Made by a program: the position numbers and the translations under genes. From Opitutia bacterium (GTDB taxonomy: Bacteria; Verrucomicrobiota; Verrucomicrobiia; Opitutales; Opitutaceae): 64,000 nucleotides of DNA. The notes beneath the pieces were generated by a model that was not told the DNA's origin, ran no database searches, and was given only the letters and a program-made list of their open reading frames with translations. The DNA lies in the NCBI GenBank assembly GCA_016187945.1, contig JACPIT010000005.1, positions 1,426,001-1,490,000 of the forward strand, read 5' to 3'. This document shows positions 1 through 9,138 of the stretch, in pieces (position 1 is the stretch's first letter; each line of letters starts with the position of its first letter).

Positions 1-191
1 TCGTCGGCGGAGAGCGACGTGTCCTCGCCCAGCAGTTGGCCGATTTCCTGCGCCTCGACTTCGTGCAGCAACTCGAGGCCGTGCTCGATCTGGTGGTTGA
101 GCAGCAGGCCGCCCGCGAGCAGCACGGCGATCGTGATCGACGTGACGAGCAGCGCGAGGCGACGGGTGACCTGGACGCGGAAGGAACTCAT
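1..191 (-). CDS. Sensor histidine kinase, N-terminal part only (gene runs off the left edge)
   Basis: Reverse strand from ATG at 191 reads MSSFRVQVTRRLALLVTSITIAVLLAGGLLLNHQIEHGLELLHEVEAQEIGQLLGE..., a TM-helix start typical of a two-component kinase; overlaps the stop of the response regulator (188). Confidence 0.7.
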   Translation of the reverse strand, partial: MSSFRVQVTRRLALLVTSITIAVLLAGGLLLNHQIEHGLELLHEVEAQEIGQLLGEDTSLSAD

Positions 192-856
192 GCGAGCTGA
201 TAGCCGGTGCCGCGGATCGTCTTGATGAACGGCGGGCCGTCCGGGCGCTCGAATTTTTGCCGCAGGCGGCGGACGTAGACGTCGATCAGGTTCGTTTCGA
301 GATCGTAGGAGGCGTCCCAGATTTTCTCGGCGATGAGCGTGCGCGTGAGCACGCGGCGCGGGTTTTGCAGGAACAGCTCGAGCAGGGCGAATTCGCGCGC
401 GGTCAGCTCGACGGGGCGGCCGGCGACTTCGGCGGTGCGCGAGAGGAGGTCGAGCTTCACGCCGCCGTGCTCGAGCACCGTGGCGCGCGGGCCGGTCGCC
501 TGGCGCCGCAGCAGCGAGCGCACGCGCGCGACGAGTTCGTCGACGCTGAAAGGTTTCGGCAGGTAGTCGTCCGCGCCGAGATTGAGCCCGCGGATGCGGT
601 CCGCGACGGCATCGCGCGCGCTGAGGATCAGCACGGGCTCGTTGAAACCGGCGCCGCGCCACTCCTGCAGCAGCGTGAGGCCGTCGGCGTCGGGCAGGCC
701 GAGGTCGAGGACGATGGCGTCGTAGGGTTCGTCGGCGAGCGCATCGCGCGCGGCGGCGGCGGTGCCGACGAGCTTCACCGTGTAAGCTTGCTCGGAGAGA
801 GCGCGCTCCACGAACTGGCCGACTTTGCGTTCGTCTTCGACGATGAGGATTTTCAT
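188..856 (-). CDS. OmpR/PhoB-family response regulator
   Basis: ORF 222 aa; MKILIVEDERKVGQFVERAL... receiver with DLGLPD and a C-terminal winged helix (ETNLIDVYVRRLRQKF...IRGTGYQLA). Confidence 0.95.
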   Translation of the reverse strand: MKILIVEDERKVGQFVERALSEQAYTVKLVGTAAAARDALADEPYDAIVLDLGLPDADGLTLLQEWRGAGFNEPVLILSARDAVADRIRGLNLGADDYLPKPFSVDELVARVRSLLRRQATGPRATVLEHGGVKLDLLSRTAEVAGRPVELTAREFALLELFLQNPRRVLTRTLIAEKIWDASYDLETNLIDVYVRRLRQKFERPDGPPFIKTIRGTGYQLA

Positions 857-868
857 GCGGTTGCCTCG

Positions 869-1753
869 TCAGTGCTTTTGCCAGGAGCGGACAAGGCGGG
901 CGAGCCCAAGCACGTCGGTGTCGGGCAGCGTCTCGTGGCCGGCCATCGGCGAACCGGGCAGGCCGAACTTGACGATGCGCGCGAGTGCGAGTTCGACGTC
1001 GGCATCGGGCGGAACGCGGCGCCAGCCCTGCGCGGGCCAGTCCGGCGGACGCACGCTCAGGCGCGCGGCGAGCGGGCCGTCGCCGTGGCCGGCGGGGCCG
1101 TGACAGGGCGTGCAGAGCTGCGCGAAAATCCGCCGCGCGTGCGCGGCGTCGGTCGGCGGCGCCGAGCGGTCGGGGCGCCACGCGCTGGTTTGTGCGAGCC
1201 GTTGCGGAATCGTGTCGGCGCCGAGCGAGGCGAGGTAGGCGACGAGCGCTTCGCCGTCGGACTCGTCGCCGCCGCGGCGGAAAAGATGCGCATACGACGG
1301 CATGCGCGAGCCCGGCGAGACGGCGCGCGGCTTTTGCAGATGCAGCCGGTTCCACTCGGCGGAGCGGCGATTGGCGACATTCGCGAGATCGGGGCCGTTG
1401 CGGCGGTTGCCCGGCAACGGCGGTTGGTCGGCGGCGAGTTTCGCCCAATCGCTCGCCGGGCCCCAGCGTTCGACGTCGGCGGGCACGCGCGGGCGGACAT
1501 ACTGCGAGTGGCAGTGGATGCAGCCTTCGTGGATGTAGACTTCGTGGCCGTGCGCGACGAGCGGATCGGTCGCGAGCGCGGCGGCGCGCGCGACTGAGGC
1601 ACAGGTCGCCAGCGCGAGAACAGCGGCGACGGCGTGAAAACCGATCGGCGCGAGCACGCGGCCGGTCGGGATGGCGCGACGCGCCAGCCGGCGCGGGAGA
1701 ATTTTCAGCGCGGGCTGAAGCACCGGGCTATCCATTGCGGTGGCGCGTCTCAT
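869..1753 (-). CDS. CcoO/FixO-like cytochrome c fused to a second mono-haem cytochrome c domain
   Basis: Two CxxCH motifs: HEVYIHEGCIHCHSQYVRP (CcoO-like) and LCTPCHGPAGHGDGP. Start at 1753 gives an ATGA overlap with the upstream gene; the longer 631 aa ORF start is not used. Confidence 0.85.
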   Translation of the reverse strand: MRRATAMDSPVLQPALKILPRRLARRAIPTGRVLAPIGFHAVAAVLALATCASVARAAALATDPLVAHGHEVYIHEGCIHCHSQYVRPRVPADVERWGPASDWAKLAADQPPLPGNRRNGPDLANVANRRSAEWNRLHLQKPRAVSPGSRMPSYAHLFRRGGDESDGEALVAYLASLGADTIPQRLAQTSAWRPDRSAPPTDAAHARRIFAQLCTPCHGPAGHGDGPLAARLSVRPPDWPAQGWRRVPPDADVELALARIVKFGLPGSPMAGHETLPDTDVLGLARLVRSWQKH

Positions 1754-2997
1754 GTCTGGCGGAAGTCGAGCAGCCAGCGGATCGATGCGGCCGTCATCGC
1801 GATGCCGGCGGCGAGGCGCAGCGCGAGCAGCGCCTGCGTCCAGTTTTCGCTGCGAAACAGCTCGGCCTCGTGCTCGCTTTCGACGGCCCCCAGCGCGAGC
1901 AGCGCCGCGACGAACACGGCAAAGCCGATTTGCCACGTGGCGAAGACACCGCGCGGCGCAGGACGGCGGACGAGCGTGGTGAGCATCATCGCATTCACGC
2001 TCGTCACGAGTCCGGCCATGGCGAGGTGGGCGTGCGCGACGAAACCGTGGGTGAATTTCAGCGCCTCGGAAACGCGCGGCAAAAAACTCGCCCAGCCGCT
2101 CGCGACGAGCAGCGCCCACCAGACGAGCGCGGCACGCAGCCACGGTCGCGCCGCGTCGCTCCACGCGTAGCCGCGCCAGTGCCGCGCGAGGAGCGGAATC
2201 CACGCGAGCAACGAGCCGAGCGACACGATCGCCGCGAGCGCGTGGTGCGAGACGTTGCCGTGCTCGATCGCGGCGAAGACGAGCCAGTTCACCGCGAGCG
2301 CCGCCACGATCCCGCGCGAGCGGCGCGGCCGGACGGCGTTGGCCGAGGGGAGGCGCAAGAGCACGGGCACGAGGAGAAAAATCGTCACGATGCCGAGCGT
2401 CGATCCGAGCAACGCCGCGCCCGTGGCGCCGCCGCTGTCGGGATTGACCGCGGGATAAACGTCGCGGCCCATCGACCAGAACAGCGCCGCGGGCACCGGC
2501 AGCAGCAGCGCGAGCGCGGCGACGCGCGCGAGGCGTTCGCGCGTCGCGAGCGCGGGCCAGCGACGGTTGGTCGCGAGGGCGAGCACGCCCCACAGCGCGA
2601 GCATCGCGACGGGCAGCAGCGGCCGCGCCCAGCCGGTCCAGTCGAGGAAAAGCTTTCCGCTCGTCTCTCCCGCGAGCCAGCTCGCGCCGCCGAGGACGAG
2701 GGTCAGCGACCAGAGGCGCAGCGCGGTTTGCGCGCCGCGGATGCGCTGATCGCCGGCGAACCACGCGAGCAGCGCGCCGACGGCCGGCAGCGACATCCAG
2801 CCGTAGAGTTGCCAGTCGAGATGCAGGGGCACCCAGCGACCGTAAGTGAGCGGCGCGAGCGCGTCGCCGGCGGCGGGCCAGAGCAGCACGACGGCGAGCC
2901 AGAGGCCGACGAGATTGGCGGCGACGAGCCAGCCGAGACTGTGCCGCGCCACGCTCCGAGCGAGATCGACGGGCGCGGGTTCGCCCGCGGAGTTCAC
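1750..2997 (-). CDS. Divergent cbb3-type / heme-copper oxidase subunit I-like membrane protein
   Basis: Multi-TM protein with HLDWQLYGW, NPDSGGATGAALLGSTLG, GNVSHHALAAI and HGFVAHAHLAMAG; GTG start overlapping the upstream stop (GTGA). Confidence 0.75.
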   Translation of the reverse strand: MNSAGEPAPVDLARSVARHSLGWLVAANLVGLWLAVVLLWPAAGDALAPLTYGRWVPLHLDWQLYGWMSLPAVGALLAWFAGDQRIRGAQTALRLWSLTLVLGGASWLAGETSGKLFLDWTGWARPLLPVAMLALWGVLALATNRRWPALATRERLARVAALALLLPVPAALFWSMGRDVYPAVNPDSGGATGAALLGSTLGIVTIFLLVPVLLRLPSANAVRPRRSRGIVAALAVNWLVFAAIEHGNVSHHALAAIVSLGSLLAWIPLLARHWRGYAWSDAARPWLRAALVWWALLVASGWASFLPRVSEALKFTHGFVAHAHLAMAGLVTSVNAMMLTTLVRRPAPRGVFATWQIGFAVFVAALLALGAVESEHEAELFRSENWTQALLALRLAAGIAMTAASIRWLLDFRQT

Positions 2998-3677
2998 GAC
3001 GGCACCTCGCTGATTTCGCCGTTGCGGACGCGCACGATGCGGTCGCACGCCTCGGCGAAGCGTCGTTCGTGCGTCGCGAGCACGACGGCGATGCCGTCGC
3101 GGGCGGCGAGTTCCTTGAGCAACCCGAAGACGGATTCGCCGGTTGCCTCGTCGAGCGAGCCGGTGGGCTCGTCGGCGAGGAGCAGGCGCGGAGAATTCAT
3201 CAGCGCGCGGCAAATCGCGACGCGCTGACGCTCGCCGCCGGAGATGTCCTGCACGCGGTGCGCGAGCCGGTGATCGAGGCCGACGCGGCGCGTCAGCTCG
3301 GCGATGCGCGCCTCGGCGGCGGCGCGGGGCGTGCCGAGTGCGATGGCGGGGACGCGGAGATTCTCGCCGACGGTGAGATCGGCGATGAGGTTGTGCAGTT
3401 GGAAAACGAAACCGAGGTGGTGACGGCGCAGGACGAGGCGGTCGGCTTCGCGGCGCGGGTCGAGACCGCAGACGCTCAACTCACCGCGGTCCGGCACGTC
3501 GAGGCCGCCGAGCAGGTGGAGCAGCGTGCTCTTGCCGGAGCCGGACGCGCCCCAGAGCGCGACCATCTCGCCGGCGCGCACATCGAGGCTCACATCGCGC
3601 AGGACGGCGACGCGGCCGCCGTCGTAGGATTTCGAGACGTTGCGGGCGGAGGCGAGGATTTCGCGGGCGTTATTCAT
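2994..3677 (-). CDS. ABC transporter ATP-binding protein (LolD/MacB-like)
   Basis: 227 aa; Walker A GASGSGKSTLLHLLGG, signature ISGGERQRVAICRAL, Walker B LLLADEPTGSLD. Confidence 0.95.
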   Translation of the reverse strand: MNNAREILASARNVSKSYDGGRVAVLRDVSLDVRAGEMVALWGASGSGKSTLLHLLGGLDVPDRGELSVCGLDPRREADRLVLRRHHLGFVFQLHNLIADLTVGENLRVPAIALGTPRAAAEARIAELTRRVGLDHRLAHRVQDISGGERQRVAICRALMNSPRLLLADEPTGSLDEATGESVFGLLKELAARDGIAVVLATHERRFAEACDRIVRVRNGEISEVPS

Positions 3678-4782
3678 AGCGCAGCGCCTCCGCGGGTTGG
3701 ATTTTCATCGCGAAACGCGCCGGGTAGATCGCGCCGAGCGCGGCAGTGACGAACGCGGTCGCGACGATGCCGGCGAGGACGACGGGTTGCGTCGTGGCCT
3801 GGATGTAGCCGTTGAACTGCGGCACGCGCTCGAGGACGGCGAGCAGCGCGAAGCCGATCGCGAAACCGGCGACGACGCCGGCGGCGGCGATGCAGGTCGC
3901 TTCGCCAAAGATCAGCGCGGCGACCTGCGGGCGCGAGAAGCCGCAGACGCGCAGCACGGCGATCTCGCGGATGCGCGTGAAGACGGACAGCAGCATCGTG
4001 TTAGCGACGCCGAGGCCGCCGAGGCAGAACGCGCAGATGCCGACGGCCCAGGCAGTGAAGTTCAGGATTTTGAAACTGTTGTAGGTCGAGTTGAACTCGC
4101 GGTTCTCGAGCGCGATCACGCCCGGCTGCGCGGCTTCGAGCGCGCGCTTGAACGTCGCGCCCTGCGACTGGTCGCGGAGCTTGACCGTGACGACCGACGC
4201 CGCGCCGTCGCGGTGAAAAAACTCCTGCGCGGCGCCGAGCGGCAGAAAGACGCCGCCATCCTCGAAGCCGTTTTCGGTTTTGAAAATGCCGCCGACGCGG
4301 AAGCGGCCGCGCCCGATCTCCACCTCGTCGCCGGCGTGGGCGGAAAGGAATTCCGCGGCGCGCGAGCCGAGGAAGATTTCTCCGGTGCGCCGGCCGAAAT
4401 CCGCGACGGAGCCCGCGAGCCATTCGGCTTTGGCGAGCCGCGGATCGCTCGCCTCGACGCCGAAGCAGGTGATGACCGGCCGGCCCGGCGCCGACACGAT
4501 GCTGAAGAGCACCGGGTGCGCCTCCGCGACTTCCGGGCGAGCGCGGATCGCGGCGACTTGCGCAGGTGTGACGGAGCTGAAGAACAAGTCGGAGACGTTT
4601 CGCTCGAAGACGAGGTAGTGGCTGTCGCTCGAGAGCAGCCGCTGGAACATGCCGATCGCGCCGGTGACGATCGCGAGGATCGCGAGCATGGCGGCGACAC
4701 CGAACGCGATGCCGGCGGTGCCGATGAGCGCACGCCAGCGATGGCGGACGAGATTGATGAAGACGAGCGGGAGGACGTTCAT
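3670..4782 (-). CDS. ABC transporter permease (FtsX/MacB type)
   Basis: 370 aa; N-terminal TM, large extracytoplasmic domain, C-terminal TM block TRIREIAVLRVCGFSRPQV...YPARFAMKIQPAEALRYE. Confidence 0.92.
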   Translation of the reverse strand: MNVLPLVFINLVRHRWRALIGTAGIAFGVAAMLAILAIVTGAIGMFQRLLSSDSHYLVFERNVSDLFFSSVTPAQVAAIRARPEVAEAHPVLFSIVSAPGRPVITCFGVEASDPRLAKAEWLAGSVADFGRRTGEIFLGSRAAEFLSAHAGDEVEIGRGRFRVGGIFKTENGFEDGGVFLPLGAAQEFFHRDGAASVVTVKLRDQSQGATFKRALEAAQPGVIALENREFNSTYNSFKILNFTAWAVGICAFCLGGLGVANTMLLSVFTRIREIAVLRVCGFSRPQVAALIFGEATCIAAAGVVAGFAIGFALLAVLERVPQFNGYIQATTQPVVLAGIVATAFVTAALGAIYPARFAMKIQPAEALRYE

Positions 4783-4800
4783 GCGCGCGGGCTCCGTGCG

Positions 4801-5766
4801 TCACGCGGCGCGGTGTTGGTGGTCGGCCTCCGGCGCAGCGCGACGGATGAGCGATGCGTGCGCGGCCCAGAGATAATCCCAGCGCCGGCCGCCGCGGTCG
4901 CGGAGCGTTTGCAGCGCGCGCTGGGCCTGGCGGGCGAGGCGCATCCAGCGTGCCTGCGCGCGTTCGCGGCCGAGGGCGAGCGCGAGATTGGGGCGGCTGA
5001 GGAGACGGTCGCGGCCGGTGGTCTTGCCGGTCGCCGCGGCGCTATCGAGCACATCGCTGAGATCATCGGCGATTTGGTAGAGTTGCCCCCAGTAAACGGC
5101 AAGGGCGGCGAGCGCGCGGCGCTCGATGCGGCTCGGGCGCGCGATCGCGGCCGGCAATTCGAGGGCGAGCGTGAGAAGCGCGCCGGTCTTGCCCGCCGCG
5201 ATGCGGCTGACGAGCGACGCGGGACGCTCGGTGGAAGCGAACGCCAGATCCCACGCCTGGCCGCCCACGAGCCCGGCGGCGCCGAGCGCGCGATCGAGCG
5301 CGGTCGCGGCGCGTTGGCGTGCGGCGCGGGTCTCGCGGGCGAACGCGGAGGCGACGAGCGCGTAGGCGCGGTTGATCAACGCGAGCGCCGCGAGGATGGC
5401 GGTGGCTTCGCCGTGGACGCGGTGCACGCAGAGCTGGTTGCGGCGCTGCACGGCGTCGTCCATGCACGGCAGATCGTCGAGGAGGAGCGAGGCGGTGTGA
5501 AAATACTCGACGGCGGTCGCGAGTTCGAGCGCCCGGGCGCGAGCGAGGCCGTGCGCGAGAGCGGCGGCGAGAACGAGGCGACCGCGAATCATTTTTCCCG
5601 GATGCGCGACGCATTGCCGCAGCGCCGCGAGCAGACGGGGTTCGCCGCGCGACGGGAGCGGGAGATGACGCTGCAACGCGGCCGGAAGCGCCCGCTCCGC
5701 GGCGGCGGCGGCGAGGCTGGCGCTCGGGCGGCGAGAGCGGGTGCGGCGGAGCGCGCGGGAGCTCAT
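4801..5766 (-). CDS. Polyprenyl synthetase (isoprenyl diphosphate synthase family)
   Basis: MSSRALRRTRSRR...; first Asp-rich motif LLLDDLPCMDD, second YQIADDLSDVLD, GKTTGRD. Confidence 0.9.
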   Translation of the reverse strand: MSSRALRRTRSRRPSASLAAAAAERALPAALQRHLPLPSRGEPRLLAALRQCVAHPGKMIRGRLVLAAALAHGLARARALELATAVEYFHTASLLLDDLPCMDDAVQRRNQLCVHRVHGEATAILAALALINRAYALVASAFARETRAARQRAATALDRALGAAGLVGGQAWDLAFASTERPASLVSRIAAGKTGALLTLALELPAAIARPSRIERRALAALAVYWGQLYQIADDLSDVLDSAAATGKTTGRDRLLSRPNLALALGRERAQARWMRLARQAQRALQTLRDRGGRRWDYLWAAHASLIRRAAPEADHQHRAA

Positions 5767-6314
5767 GCCGCCTTCGCCTGGAAGTGGAAGCGGACGTGGA
5801 CGAGCGGGTCGACCTTCAGCGCGAGCATCAGGCGGATGACCGGCAGACCGTAGTCGCGCGTGTCGATCGCGGCATCGCCGTCGATCGCGTAGGTCGGGCC
5901 GTGCTGGCTGATCGTCACGGGAAAACGGAGCTCGCGCGTGACGCCGTGGAACGTGAACCGGCCGCGCGCCTCGGTCGCGCCGGCGGCGGCGTTCAGCGTG
6001 ACGAGCGTGAACTTCGCGTCGGGAAAATCGTCGGTGTGCTGCCATTCGTGCATCGCGGCATCGCGCTTCGGTTTGCCGGTGGCGACGTCGCGGAAGCGGA
6101 ACGCGAGCTCGGCGCCGGTGATGTGGCCGGCATCGTCGACCGTGCCGGTGAGAGCGTAGTTTTTGAGGGCGCCGACGAACGAATCGACCGTGGCCTTGAC
6201 CGCGACTTCGATGGTGGACTGGTCGCGGTCGAATTTCAGCGCGCGATCGGCGGCGGCGAGCGGCGCGGCGACGAGGGCCAGCGCCGCGAGCGAGAGAAGG
6301 AGGCGAGGGTTCAC
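5763..6314 (-). CDS. YceI family periplasmic (polyisoprenoid-binding type) protein
   Basis: Signal peptide (VNPRLLLSLAALALVAAPLAAA) then LKFDRDQSTIEVAVKATVDSFVGALKNY...RGRFTFHGVTRELRFPVTI; GTG start proposed; 4-bp overlap with 4801-5766. Confidence 0.85.
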   Translation of the reverse strand: MNPRLLLSLAALALVAAPLAAADRALKFDRDQSTIEVAVKATVDSFVGALKNYALTGTVDDAGHITGAELAFRFRDVATGKPKRDAAMHEWQHTDDFPDAKFTLVTLNAAAGATEARGRFTFHGVTRELRFPVTISQHGPTYAIDGDAAIDTRDYGLPVIRLMLALKVDPLVHVRFHFQAKAA

Positions 6315-6706
6315 GCCGCAGCTTCGCGGGTGAAAATGAACGGGCGTTGAACGGCGGATGAATCGCCGTTCATTTTTTTCGACGCGCGCGGCGGGTGCGG
6401 CGAGGTGTTGGCCGTTGCTCGGGTGCGGTCGCTCGACCCGAGGAGGAAAGAAGTCGCGCGCTCGCGTGGGGCGATTTCCGATGCGGCTCATGGGGCGATT
6501 CCCGAAAGTTTCGGCGCGGAGCTTTGCCGGCGGCGGTGTTTTTCACTCGGAAAACGCGCGGCATCGGCACGGCGTGCTGCGGTCGGGCGGCGCATCCGGT
6601 GTTGAGGCCGCGCGGTCGGATTGTTTCAGGAAGGGTGGGCCCGGGGTTGTCGGCGGCGTCCACGCCCAAAGCGCTGCCTCCACGAAATCACGCCAGTTGA
6701 CCGACC

Positions 6707-8611
6707 ATGACCACGCTTGGCTACCGCGTCTTTTTGCTGCTGGCGGTCGTTGCCGGCAGCTCATTCGCCTCGAATGCGCCCGAGCCGCGCTCGTTGGCGC
6801 AGCTCAAGGAACTGTCACTCGAGGAATTGCTGAGCCTGCAGGTTTCCACGGCGTCGCGCACCGACGAGAGCTGGTGGAAACTGCCGTCGGGGATCGACGT
6901 CGTGACGGCGGACGACATCCGGCGCGCCGGCGTGCTGAATCTGCCCGATGCGCTGCGCCTCGCGACGGGCGTGCAGGTGGGGCAGTCGAGCACGCGCTCG
7001 TGGGCGGTGAGCGTTCGCGGCATGGGCGTGCTCGCGGGGAACAAGATCAACGTGATGATGGACGGGCGCAGTTTGTTCAGCCCGTTTTTCTCCGGCGTGT
7101 TGTGGGACGCGCAGGACACGCTGCTCGAGGACATCGATCGCATCGAGGTGGTGCGCGGGCCGGTGGGCTCGTTGTGGGGCGCGTTTGCGGTGAACGGGCT
7201 GATCCAAATCCTGACGAAGCCCGCCTCGGCGACGCAGGGCTGGCTGGCGTCGGCGGGCGGCGGCAGCGAGGATCCGCGTTTCGCGTCGTTCCGCTACGGC
7301 GGGCGTTTCGGCGAGGCGGTTTTCTACCGGGTTTACGCGAAGTATGCGGAAACCGACTGGACCTACAACGCGGCCGGGCAGCACGCGCAGCCTTCGGCGG
7401 ATTTTTTCCAGACGGGATTCCGGCTCGATGGCACGAGCGCGTCCGGAGCGACGTTCGGTTTTCAGGGCGATTACTATACCAACCAGGATTTGCCGCGCGA
7501 TCGCGTGCAGACGGAGATCGACGGCTTCAACGTGCTCGGGCGGTGGGGCAAGGGCGACGCGGACGAGGGGCGGCTCGAATTTCTCTCCTATTACGATCAG
7601 ACCTACCGGCTCATTCCGCTGCAATTCGAGGAGGCGCGGCGCACGGCGGCGGCGAGCGCGAAGTTCGAGCGGCGCACCGGAATCCACCACGTGCTGGTCG
7701 GCGGCGACGCGTCGTTCTCGCGCGATCGGATCGGCAACTTCGGCGTCGCGAAACTCCTGCCGGCGCGGCGGACGACGCACGCGGTCGGCGCGTTTCTCCA
7801 GGACGTGGTTCAGGTCGCGGCGAAACACGAACTGACGGCCGGCGTGAAGCTGGAGCACAACTCGTTTTCCGGTTTCGAGTATCAACCCACGCTCCGGCAC
7901 GCGTGGTTGCCGGACGAGCGCACGACGGTGTGGGGCGCGGTGTCGCGCGCGGTGCGGCCGCCGGTGCGCATCGACCGCGATCTGGTGATCGAAGTGCCGG
8001 GGCGGCGGGTTTTCGAGGCCGCGGAGGATTTCGCGACCGAGATCAGCTACTCGGCCGAAATCGGCTTTCGGCGGCGGGTGGCGGATGCGCTCAGCGTGGA
8101 CGTGTCCGGATTCCGCTACTGGTATGACCGCCTGCGCAGCACGGAATTCGTCGCGGCCGGCCAGCCGCTGACCTTCGGCAACCGCTTGAACGCGGACTCG
8201 TGGGGCGGCGAGCTCACGATGCATTGGCAGCCGGCGCGGGCAGTGCTGTTGAAGGCGAGCTACCGTTACCTCGATCTGCAGTTCGATCGCGATCCCGGCA
8301 GCACCGACACCAGCGGCGGCAGCGCCGAGGGCAACGACGCGAAGCACGTCGCCACGCTCGCGGCGCACTTCGATCTGCCACGCGGCTGGGAGTTCGATGC
8401 GTTCGTGCGGCACGCGAGCGATCTGCCGCGTCCGGCGCTGCCGGGCTACACGGTGGCCGATCTGCGGCTCGGGTGGCGCGGCGCGCGATGGGAGTGGTCG
8501 ATCGCGGCGCGCAATCTGGGCGACCGGCAGTTCCCGGAATTCATCACGACCAACAGCCTCAATCAGGAGGTGAGCCGTCGCTGGACGGCGAAAGTCACAT
8601 GGCGCTACTGA
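6707..8611 (+). CDS. TonB-dependent receptor
   Basis: 634 aa; plug domain (SLEELLSLQVSTASR...VVTADDIRRAGVLNLPDALRLATGVQV...IDRIEVVRGPVGSLWG), C-terminal beta-strand ending in aromatic (VTWRY). Confidence 0.95.
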   Translation: MTTLGYRVFLLLAVVAGSSFASNAPEPRSLAQLKELSLEELLSLQVSTASRTDESWWKLPSGIDVVTADDIRRAGVLNLPDALRLATGVQVGQSSTRSWAVSVRGMGVLAGNKINVMMDGRSLFSPFFSGVLWDAQDTLLEDIDRIEVVRGPVGSLWGAFAVNGLIQILTKPASATQGWLASAGGGSEDPRFASFRYGGRFGEAVFYRVYAKYAETDWTYNAAGQHAQPSADFFQTGFRLDGTSASGATFGFQGDYYTNQDLPRDRVQTEIDGFNVLGRWGKGDADEGRLEFLSYYDQTYRLIPLQFEEARRTAAASAKFERRTGIHHVLVGGDASFSRDRIGNFGVAKLLPARRTTHAVGAFLQDVVQVAAKHELTAGVKLEHNSFSGFEYQPTLRHAWLPDERTTVWGAVSRAVRPPVRIDRDLVIEVPGRRVFEAAEDFATEISYSAEIGFRRRVADALSVDVSGFRYWYDRLRSTEFVAAGQPLTFGNRLNADSWGGELTMHWQPARAVLLKASYRYLDLQFDRDPGSTDTSGGSAEGNDAKHVATLAAHFDLPRGWEFDAFVRHASDLPRPALPGYTVADLRLGWRGARWEWSIAARNLGDRQFPEFITTNSLNQEVSRRWTAKVTWRY

Positions 8612-9138
8612 GCGGTCGGACACGCGTGGCCTCCTTCGTCGGGATGCTCCTTCTGGGCGTTTCGCCGCTCGTCGCGGCGCCGCGCGATCTCGACGTGAAG
8701 GCGGTGTTTCTTTTTCGTTTCGCGCAATTCGTGGAGTGGCCGGCGGACGCGTTTCCGACGCCGGACGCCCCGATCGTGATCGCGGTGGTCGGCGAGGACG
8801 CGCTCGCGGCCGCGCTCGATCGCGTCGTGGCGGGCGAGCGTTTGCAGGGCCGGCCCTTCGAGGTCCGGCGTTACCATCGGCCCGATCAGGTCGAGCGCTG
8901 CCATGTGTTGTATATCGCTCCGAGCAACGCGGGCGACGTCGCGCAAGTGCTCGTCCGCCTCCGCGGGCAGCCGACGCTCACGGTGGGCGATGCGCCGGAA
9001 TTCGCCCGGACCGGCGGCATGATCCGTTTTTTCTCCCACCAAGGCCGGCTGCGCCTCGAGGTCAACAACACGGCGGCGCGGGGCGCGGGGCTCGCGCTCA
9101 GTTCCAAGCTGCTTCGGATCGCCGAAATCGTCCGCTGA
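8599..9138 (+). CDS. YfiR family periplasmic protein
   Basis: Signal peptide; VKAVFLFRFAQFVEWP..., GGMIRFFSHQGRLRLEVNNTAARGAGLALSSKLLRIA is the YfiR-family C-terminal pattern. Confidence 0.88.
   Translation: MALLSGRTRVASFVGMLLLGVSPLVAAPRDLDVKAVFLFRFAQFVEWPADAFPTPDAPIVIAVVGEDALAAALDRVVAGERLQGRPFEVRRYHRPDQVERCHVLYIAPSNAGDVAQVLVRLRGQPTLTVGDAPEFARTGGMIRFFSHQGRLRLEVNNTAARGAGLALSSKLLRIAEIVR

Noticed and set aside
257-3228. Long + strand ORFs 257-1597 and 985-3228
   Set aside because: Antisense shadow ORFs of a high-GC operon; Arg/Ala/Gly-rich translations with no family signal, while the minus strand encodes clear response regulator, cytochrome and oxidase genes.
3640-5853. 737 aa + strand ORF
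   Set aside because: Shadow of the ABC permease and polyprenyl synthetase genes; low-complexity composition.
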